Position numbers and translations under genes: made by a program. The notes under the pieces were generated by a model. It saw only the letters and a list, made by a program, of their open reading frames with translations. It was not told the origin of the DNA and ran no database searches. A stretch of DNA of 64,000 nt from Aquila chrysaetos chrysaetos (Eukaryota; Chordata; Aves; Accipitriformes; Accipitridae): assembly GCF_900496995.4 (NCBI RefSeq), contig NW_024470384.1, positions 303,740-367,739 of the forward strand. The letters run 5' to 3'. Below, in pieces: positions 57,601 to 64,000 of this stretch (its first letter is position 1; every line of letters begins with the position of its first letter).

Positions 57601-59299
57601 TGGGGGGTCACCAGGGGGGTCTCGACGCCTGGGTCCATTATGGGGGCATCACTGGGGGTCCCAGACGCCTGGGTCCCCCCGGACACCTGCGTCCCCCCCC
57701 AGGGCCGCTGCGCCCCGGGGCCCGGTACCGGGTGCGGGTTCACAGCCTCTACCCGGAGGGGTCGGGGGCCGCCCAGGCCACGGAGGCCGTCGCCCACCTG
57801 GGGGGTGAGACTGGGGGGGCCATGGGGGGCTATAGGGGGCTGGAGGTGGGGGGGAGATGGGGGGAGATTAGGGGGTGATGGGGGGCTGGGGGGGGTGTCC
57901 CCATTCAGGGCTGGGGGGGGGGCTGGGGCCACACCCCACAGTGGGGCTGGGGGTCGGGGAAGCAGAGCCCCACACGGGGGGGGGCTCTAAGTGGGTCCTG
58001 GGGGGGATTTGGAGGGCTCTGAGGGGTCCTGGGGAGATTTGGGGGGCTCAGGAGGGTCTGGGGGGGATTTGGGGGGCTCTAAGGGGGTCCGGGGAGGATT
58101 TGGAGGGCTTGGGGGGTCTGGGGGGGATTTGGGGGGCTCTGAAGGGTCCAGTGGGCAGCAGCCAGCCCCCCAGCTGCCCCCGCCCCCAGTGCCCCCCACC
58201 CAGCCCCCCCTGGTCCCCCTCCTGTGCGGAGCCGTGGCCATCGCTGCTGCCGCCCTCCTGGTCCGGGGCCTGCGCCCCTGGTGAGCGCTAATGAGCAGGG
58301 GCTAATTAACGGGGTAATGAGGGGCAGCGGGGGGAGTACTTGGGCTCATGGGGGGGGGGAATGAGTGGGGACTGGAGCGGGGCGGGCACTAACACCCAGT
58401 GGGGCGCTTAACACCGAGTAATTAATGCCAGTGGGGTAATTAATGCTAATGATAATTATGCCTAAGGGGTAATTAGTGCTAATCAAAATGTAATTAGACC
58501 TAACAGGGCCATAGTTAATGCCAGTGGGGGTAATTAGTGCTGCTGCGGGGCAGTAAACCCCCACTGGGGTTATGTTTGCACTATGGGTGAGTGGGGGGTA
58601 ATTAAGCTGATGGTGGTAATAAGGCTGATAAAGGATCACGTAGTAGGGCTGAGGGTATAGTGAGGGGGGTATTGTGGAATTACATGCGAAGAAAAGTAAT
58701 GCTAGTGGGGGTAATTAGCACTGATAAGGGGGTAATAAGTGGGGGGGCGGTCAGTGGGAATGTGGGTGATTAATGGGGAATAATTAATGGTGACAGGGTG
58801 TCATTAAGGACATGAGGGTAATTAAGCGGTGTCTAATGTGGGCTCAGAGCCCCCTTGATGAGTGGACCCCTGCCCCCCGCCCCCAAGTGCGCCGGAAGAT
58901 GGTCTTGCCCGTTCCCCGTCACCCCTAAGGCGAAGCCCACAGCGCCCCACTGCCACCCATCTGGAATCAGCCCGATCATCCGGTGTCCCCTGGTGGAGTG
59001 TTTCGTTGGGCATGGGGGGTCAAGGCCTGTGACACCCACCCCAGGACCCCCCCGAGCTGGGGGGGCCACCCTGTCCTCCCCCCGAGGAGCTGCTGGTGAC
59101 GCTGGTGGAGCTGAGCCCAGAGGGGACGGACATGGACCCACGGCCGGACACGGACACGGAGCTGGACAGAGCGACGGACATGGACAGAGGGACGGACACG
59201 GCCACAGAGCCACTGGTCCCCCCGGTGGGGTCGGGCGTAACACGCGCTGCGACACCCCGAGAGGTTTGGTCTCCCGAAGAACGAAAGCTAGGCCCATAG
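54687..59299 (+). CDS. IL27RA: Type I cytokine receptor, IL27RA (WSX-1) homologue
   Basis: A cell-surface receptor chain for IL-27 family cytokines. Exons: 54687-54729 (signal peptide MLLLVVMAAGSVRGG), 55333-55447, 55541 to about 55705, 55924 to about 56071, 56206-56359, 56456-56535, 56674-56857, 56978-57160, 57703-57804, 58190-58280 (transmembrane segment LVPLLCGAVAIAAAALLV) and a likely last exon 59045-59299. Features: MNCSW cysteine-tryptophan motif, cytokine-receptor WSXWS box as LWSDWSP near 56312, LILLWK and GARYRVRVHSLYPEG of the fibronectin repeats. Position after RFX1 matches human IL27RA. Frames break at G and C runs in exons 3 and 4. No membrane-proximal extra fibronectin repeat fits in the gap 57805-58189. 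The exon with the Box1 motif is not securely found; a candidate near 58890 reads RRKMVLPVPRHP. The C-terminal tail is acidic with PPPEELLVTL, like the human PTPEELGLL. Confidence 0.88.
54830..55260. repeat. Minisatellite in IL27RA intron 1
   Basis: About fifteen units near 28-32 bp repeat CAGGACACCTGGGTCCCTTT followed by a G run of 6-13 bases. The variable G runs make this tract hard to sequence correctly. Confidence 0.9.
57170..57690. repeat. Minisatellite in IL27RA intron 8
   Basis: About fourteen units near 37-38 bp repeat GGTCACTGGGGGGCCCAGAT followed by GCCTGGGTCCATTATGGGGG. It shares the GCCTGGGTCC core with the array in intron 1, which suggests common origin. Confidence 0.9.
57990..58160. 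repeat. Minisatellite just before the IL27RA transmembrane exon
   Basis: Five units of about 28-31 bp repeat GGGGGGATTTGGGGGGCTCT with GGGGTCCTGG or AGGGTCTGG. Confidence 0.85.
58285..58850. repeat. AT-rich TAATTA-type repeat island
   Basis: GGGGTAATTAATGCTAAT and GTAATTAGTGCTAAT strings recur irregularly about twenty times. This is the most AT-rich stretch of the second half of the window and contrasts sharply with its flanks. It lies in the last intron region of IL27RA. Confidence 0.75.
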
Positions 59300-59319
59300 T
59301 GTTGTCGTTTCCGGACCCA

Positions 59320-60055
59320 CACGGCCCCAGTACTGACCCACGGCGACCCACACAGCTCTGACATGGACCCAGAGCAACCCACAGCGACCCACATGGCCCC
59401 GGCACCGACCCATGGTGACCCACACAGCTCTGACATGGACCCCAGAATGACCCACAGCAACTCACAGAGCCCTGGCACCGACTCCCAGCGACCCACACAG
59501 CTCTGACACAGACCCAGAGCAACCCACAGCGGACCCAGCACAGTCCCAATCACAATTCCCCAGCACGACCCACGCACGCTCAACATGTGACCAGAGCAAC
59601 CCAGCATAACCCACAGGGCCCTGGAACTGACCCATGGTGACCCACACAGCTCTGACATGGACCCAGAGCAACCCACAGCAACCCACAGGGCCCTGGAACT
59701 GACCCATGGTGACCCACACGGCTCTGACATGGACCCAGAGCAACCCACAGCAATCCCATGGCCACGGAACCAGCCCACAGTGACCCACGCATCTCTGACA
59801 TGGACCCAGAGTGACCCACAGGGCCCTGGAACCGACCCACGGTGACCCACGCATCTCTGACATGGACCCAGAGTGACCCACAGGGCCCTGGAACCGACCC
59901 ACGGTGACCCACACATCTCTGACACAGACCCAGAGCGACCCACAGTGACCCACATGGGCCTGGCACCAACCCACGGTGACCCACACGGCCCTGGAACCGA
60001 CCCACATGGCTCTGACACGGACCCAGAGAGACCCACATGACTGACATGGGTCTGT
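59320..60055. repeat. Minisatellite, GACCCACGGTGACCCACA units
   Basis: About fifteen units of roughly 45-60 bp combine CTCTGACATGGACCCAGAG, TGACCCACAGGGCCCTGG and AACCGACCCACGGTGACC. The array starts right after the IL27RA stop codon and may form its 3' UTR. No AATAAA was seen before 60.2 kb. Confidence 0.88.
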
Positions 60056-60379
60056 CACAGATCTGGCAGGTGGGACCCTCCGTGGGGCCTGTGTCCATCC
60101 TACAAGGGTCCAAGCCGATCCCTCACAGACGTGACACAAAACGGATCCTCGCATCCTCTTTGCCGCTGGGCCCACTGGCAGGCCCATCCGGCCACCAAGG
60201 CCCAGCACGGGCCTGTGGGTGCTCCTGGACCCTGCTCCCGCGGCCGTGACGGGGTTATAAATGGGCTATAATGACTGTATAACGTGTCTGTGACGTGTCT
60301 ATAGGGCCCATACCGGGTCTGGAGGGCCCATAACGGGGCCGCAGGCGCGGGGGTACCTGGCGCGGTGTCATGGCGGTCG

Positions 60380-60600
60380 GACCGCGGGGCACGACGGGAA
60401 ATGAAGTCCCGGCGTCACGTGATAGGGCGTGGGCCCGACGAGGAGTGGAGGCTCGACGTGGCGGGGCCCGACGAGGAGGAGGCGGGGCCCGACTGAGGAG
60501 GCGAGGGGGAGGCGGAGCAGACGGGGGGGAGGTGTGTCCTCGTGGGGTCACGTGGGTCGCGCTCTGAGCGTTTCCGGGGCGCAAAGCGCTTCCGGGGCGC
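60380..60600 (+). promoter_or_regulatory. CLPP: CLPP promoter region
   Basis: It contains a ZNF143-like element (GGGAAATGAAGTCCC, 60396-60410), an E-box palindrome TCACGTGA at 60415-60422, a second TCACGTGG near 60548, and two CTTCCGG ETS motifs just before the first ATG at 60601. These are common in promoters of mitochondrial housekeeping genes. Confidence 0.6.
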
Positions 60601-62352
<1,752 letters not shown>

Positions 62353-62754
62353 AGATGCCCCCTCCCCCCGTCGAGGGGTGTGGAGGGGTTGGGGGAAGGG
62401 CTGTGTGCCCCCCCCTCGGCCGCCCCCCCACATATCTATCGCGTGTACCCCCCTGTGATTAGTATTGAAGTTAATGTGGGTATTCTTATGGACGGATCCT
62501 GACTGAGAGTGCTGGGTTTTTAGAGGCTCGGGTGCGGGCACGAAGGTCCGAGGGAGGGCAGGAGGGTGATTTTTAGGGGGGGGTGCGAAGGCCCAACGGA
62601 GGGGTTGGGGGGGGGGCGACACCAGCCCCCACCCCCCAGGTGCTCTCCACTTGCATGTACCCCCACCCTGGAGCTGTATCCCACTCCCCCAGCTACGTCC
62701 CTGCCCCACACTTGTGGGGTGACCGCCCCCCCCCCCCGGCGCCTAGACTTCCCG

Positions 62755-62915
62755 CCATGGGCCCCATATTCACGCCATGGCCCCCCCTGTGGGCCCCACA
62801 GCCCCCCCATGTGCCCCATAACCGCCCCAGGAGCCCCACAGCCCCCCCATGTGCCCCATAACCGCCCCAGGAGCCCCACAGCCCCCCCGTGTGCCCCATA
62901 ACCGCCCCAGCCCCA
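62755..62915. repeat. Tandem repeat, 42 bp unit, about 3 copies
   Basis: The unit CCCCATAACCGCCCCAGGAG plus CCCCACAGCCCCCCCATGTG starts near 62812, 62854 and 62896 with almost no divergence. Confidence 0.9.
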
Positions 62916-62949
62916 CGATTGTTTGCCCCACGGCGACCCCCACGAGGGC

Positions 62950-63070
62950 GAAAATACCAATCCTCCCGGGTGCCCCGCGCCCGGCGGTCATTGGTCGCCG
63001 CCGTCGTCCAATGGGAGGCGGGGGGCGGGGTCAGGCGGGCTATTTAAGCGGCGCGCCGGGGGGGAGGGGG
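62950..63070 (+). promoter_or_regulatory. TATA and CCAAT promoter of an unidentified gene
   Basis: Inverted CCAAT (ATTGG) at 62990-62994, CCAAT at 63008-63012, a GC box GGGGGCGGGG near 63020, and TATTTAAG at 63041-63048 are spaced as in a classical promoter. Transcription would start near 63070 and lead to the exon that begins at 63398. Confidence 0.7.
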
Positions 63071-63415
63071 GCGGAGCTTGGCCGGGCCCGGAGCGGTGGG
63101 GCAGGGATGGGGGGGGGGGGGGGCACAGAGGCCTTTGGGGGGGGGTTTGGGGGCTGGGGGGACCGAAGTATGAGACAGGGGCCTGACGGGGGGTGCGAGC
63201 GTTGGGGGGCCAGCAGTGCCCGGGGTTTGGGGGTTGTCTTGTTTTTTGGCGCAGGGGGCGGGTTTAGGGCAGCACGTGTCCCGCCGGGGGGGGAACAGAA
63301 GCTTCTTGGGGGGCTGTGGGGTGGGTTGGGGGGCCATGGGGCAGGTTGGGGGACGGGAGGGGCAGCATGAGCGTCCGTCGTCCGTGTCCCCCCCCAGGTC
63401 CCGCCTGCGGGGGCC

Positions 63416-63649
63416 ATGGACAGCCCAGGCCGAGCCCCCTCCCCAGGTAACGGGGGGGGTGTGTACCGTGAAGAGGGAGGGAGTTGGGGCGCGGGGGGGG
63501 GGCCCAGCCGGGGGTCCCGACCGCCTGGGTTCTCCCCCCCCCAGCCCCCGAGATCCTGCTGGCAGAGGCGGCGGCCGGGCTGTGCCTGTCCCCGGGGGCG
63601 GGGGGCGATCAAGCGGACCCCCCCGGCACCTCCCCGGGGGACCCCGGCG
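63416..63649 (+). CDS. First coding exons of an unidentified gene, continues past the window
   Basis: Exon 63398-63446 carries the ATG at 63416 and ends before GTAACG. Exon 63545-63649 follows after CCCCCAG and ends before GTGAGG. The phases fit and the joined start reads MDSPGRAPSPAPEILLAEAA, then a G- and P-rich acidic stretch (GGDQADPPGTSPGDP). I do not recognise the family. The rest must lie beyond 64000 or in the G-rich sequence from 63650 on, where I see no further clear exon. Promoter and splice signals support a real gene. Confidence 0.5.
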
Positions 63650-64000
63650 GTGAGGAGCCCGGGGGGGGGCTGCCCGGCCCCCCTGGAGCAGGCAAGAGGC
63701 TGGGGGGGGGCTTGGTGGCTGGGGGGGGGGGGGGGAGGATGGGGGGCATGGCAAGGATTAGGGGGGATTGGGAGCTGGGGTGGGGCAGGATGGGGGCTTG
63801 TGGGGTACGGGGCGGAGGATTGAGAGGGGGTTATGGGGTCGGGGGGGGGCGCTTGGGGGAGGTTTGTGGAGAGTGACAAGATGGAGGTCTGTGGGGGCTG
63901 GGTGGGGGGGGCCCTCTGCCTGATGGGCGGGGGGGATCGAAGGAAGGGGGGGTGTGAGGTCCCCGGGGAGACGGGGGGAGGGGAGTGGGGACAGGAGGGG
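63650..64000. other. G-rich intron of the unidentified last gene
   Basis: The sequence is dominated by GGGG runs and GGGGTTTGTGG-like strings with no recognised exon to the window edge. It is probably intronic. Confidence 0.4.

Overview
The window is vertebrate nuclear DNA, most likely from a GC-rich bird microchromosome. That assignment is inference from the extreme GC content, the long G and C runs, the short introns, the many GC-rich minisatellites and the tight gene spacing. Genes were recognised from conserved protein segments and joined at GT-AG splice sites with matching phase. No prokaryotic feature, virus, transposase, CRISPR array, tRNA or rRNA was recognised.

Layout: (1) 1-2.7 kb, no gene, minisatellites. 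(2) 2.9-9.4 kb, three tightly packed + strand genes: YJU2B (CCDC130), MRI1 and the C19orf53 homologue. (3) 10.6-11.05 kb, the microRNA cluster miR-23a, miR-27a, miR-24 on the - strand. (4) 11-25 kb, a gene-poor stretch of CpG-rich DNA, minisatellites and possible regulatory clusters. (5) 25.0-29.9 kb, NANOS3 (+) facing BRME1 (-) tail to tail. (6) 30.2-45.2 kb, CC2D1A and DCAF15 on +. (7) 45.5-52.3 kb, RFX1 on -, with a CpG-rich promoter to 53.8 kb. (8) 54.7-59.3 kb, a cytokine receptor of the IL27RA type. (9) 60.6-62.4 kb, a CLPP copy whose reading frame is broken in several exons. (10) 63.0 kb to the end, the promoter and first coding exons of an unidentified gene.

Order and orientation from YJU2B to IL27RA match human 19p13.13, but ZSWIM4, PODNL1 and RLN3, which lie among these genes in human, are not visible. 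CLPP lies in human 19p13.3, so its place next to IL27RA marks a rearrangement between the lineages. The genes do not form one pathway. They cover RNA splicing (YJU2B), methionine salvage (MRI1), post-transcriptional silencing (the miRNAs), germ-cell maintenance and meiotic recombination (NANOS3, BRME1), signalling and endosomal scaffolding (CC2D1A), ubiquitin ligase substrate selection (DCAF15), transcription (RFX1), cytokine reception (IL27RA) and mitochondrial proteolysis (CLPP).

A quality caveat applies throughout. In YJU2B, NANOS3, CC2D1A, DCAF15, RFX1 and IL27RA, conserved exons are interrupted by frame changes at long G or C runs; where I could measure them they equal one extra base. 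This looks like a homopolymer sequencing error rather than six dead genes. CLPP is worse and cannot be explained by homopolymers alone.
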